Assembly (NCBI GenBank): GCA_026710225.1
Contig: JAPORI010000004.1
Span: 1 to 5,927 of the forward strand
From: Betaproteobacteria bacterium
Lineage (GTDB): Bacteria; Pseudomonadota; Gammaproteobacteria; Tethybacterales; Tethybacteraceae
Length of the DNA stretch: 5,927 nt
Direction: 5' to 3'
Each line of letters opens with the position of its first letter. Within the stretch, counting starts at the first letter, position 1. Under the pieces are notes generated by a model. The model saw only the letters and a list, made by a program, of their open reading frames with translations. It had not been told where the DNA came from and did no database searches. Shown here one piece after another: positions 5,836 through 5,927 of this stretch. Position numbers and translations under genes: made by a program.

Positions 5836-5927
5836 GCTGATTATTCGACTAATTATAAGGCTTTTACGATAGATGCCTGCAAATTGAAACAAATTGCGCT
5901 GACAAGACTGCACTCCCTACTCCAACC
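5836..5927 (-). promoter_or_regulatory. Candidate ubiJ-phaR promoter region
   Basis: This AT-rich stretch upstream of ubiJ contains a perfect minus-strand TATAAT at 5857-5852 and a possible -35, TTGCAG, at 5882-5877 with a long 19-base spacer. The start site would be near 5845, leaving a leader of only about 10 bases before the ATG at 5835. The heptamer CAAATTG occurs twice (5880-5886 and 5890-5896), exactly 10 bases apart, overlapping and just upstream of the -35. I see no gene in 5836-5927. Confidence 0.45.

Noticed and set aside
5836..5913. Extended ubiJ start at 5913
   Set aside because: The added 26 residues do not resemble the family and would place the TATAAT and repeat elements inside the coding region.

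Overview
The window looks like chromosomal core sequence of a GC-rich member of the Proteobacteria, most likely a beta- or gammaproteobacterium. This rests on a UbiJ-type SCP2 protein, a PhaR-type polyhydroxyalkanoate regulator, a PotF-type polyamine-binding protein with a signal peptide, and a short class I ketol-acid reductoisomerase. Seven genes are supported. I see no RNA gene, insertion sequence, phage gene or CRISPR array.

Layout, left to right. Positions 1-103 hold no gene I can establish; an open frame touches the left edge on the minus strand. Two minus-strand genes follow: a potF-like periplasmic polyamine-binding protein (104-1204) and ilvC (1270-2286). A 123-base divergent intergenic region separates ilvC from a plus-strand unit of purE (2410-2922), purC (2919-3809) and a full-length Sua5-type threonylcarbamoyl-AMP synthase (3822-4775). 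purE and purC overlap by 4 bases, and the Sua5 ribosome-binding site overlaps the purC stop. On the minus strand, converging on the Sua5 gene, lies a two-gene unit transcribed ubiJ-like (5835-5284) then phaR (5287-4772), joined by an ATGA overlap. The phaR and Sua5 stop codons share one CTAG. Positions 5836-5927 are an AT-rich promoter region upstream of ubiJ.

Functions. The plus-strand unit covers two consecutive steps of de novo purine synthesis (AIR carboxylation/mutase and SAICAR formation) plus the first step of the tRNA t6A modification. purK, the usual partner of a class I PurE, is absent here. ilvC serves branched-chain amino acid synthesis. The ubiJ-phaR unit couples a ubiquinone-synthesis accessory protein to a regulator of carbon storage.

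The genes are ordinary, and I found no undescribed multi-gene system. The better leads are regulatory: phased TTGCAA repeats in the first codons of ubiJ, upstream of phaR; a T7 tract at the predicted purE transcription start; a possible second, better-equipped start for ilvC; the shared convergent stop; and a strong excess of the palindrome GCCGGC.
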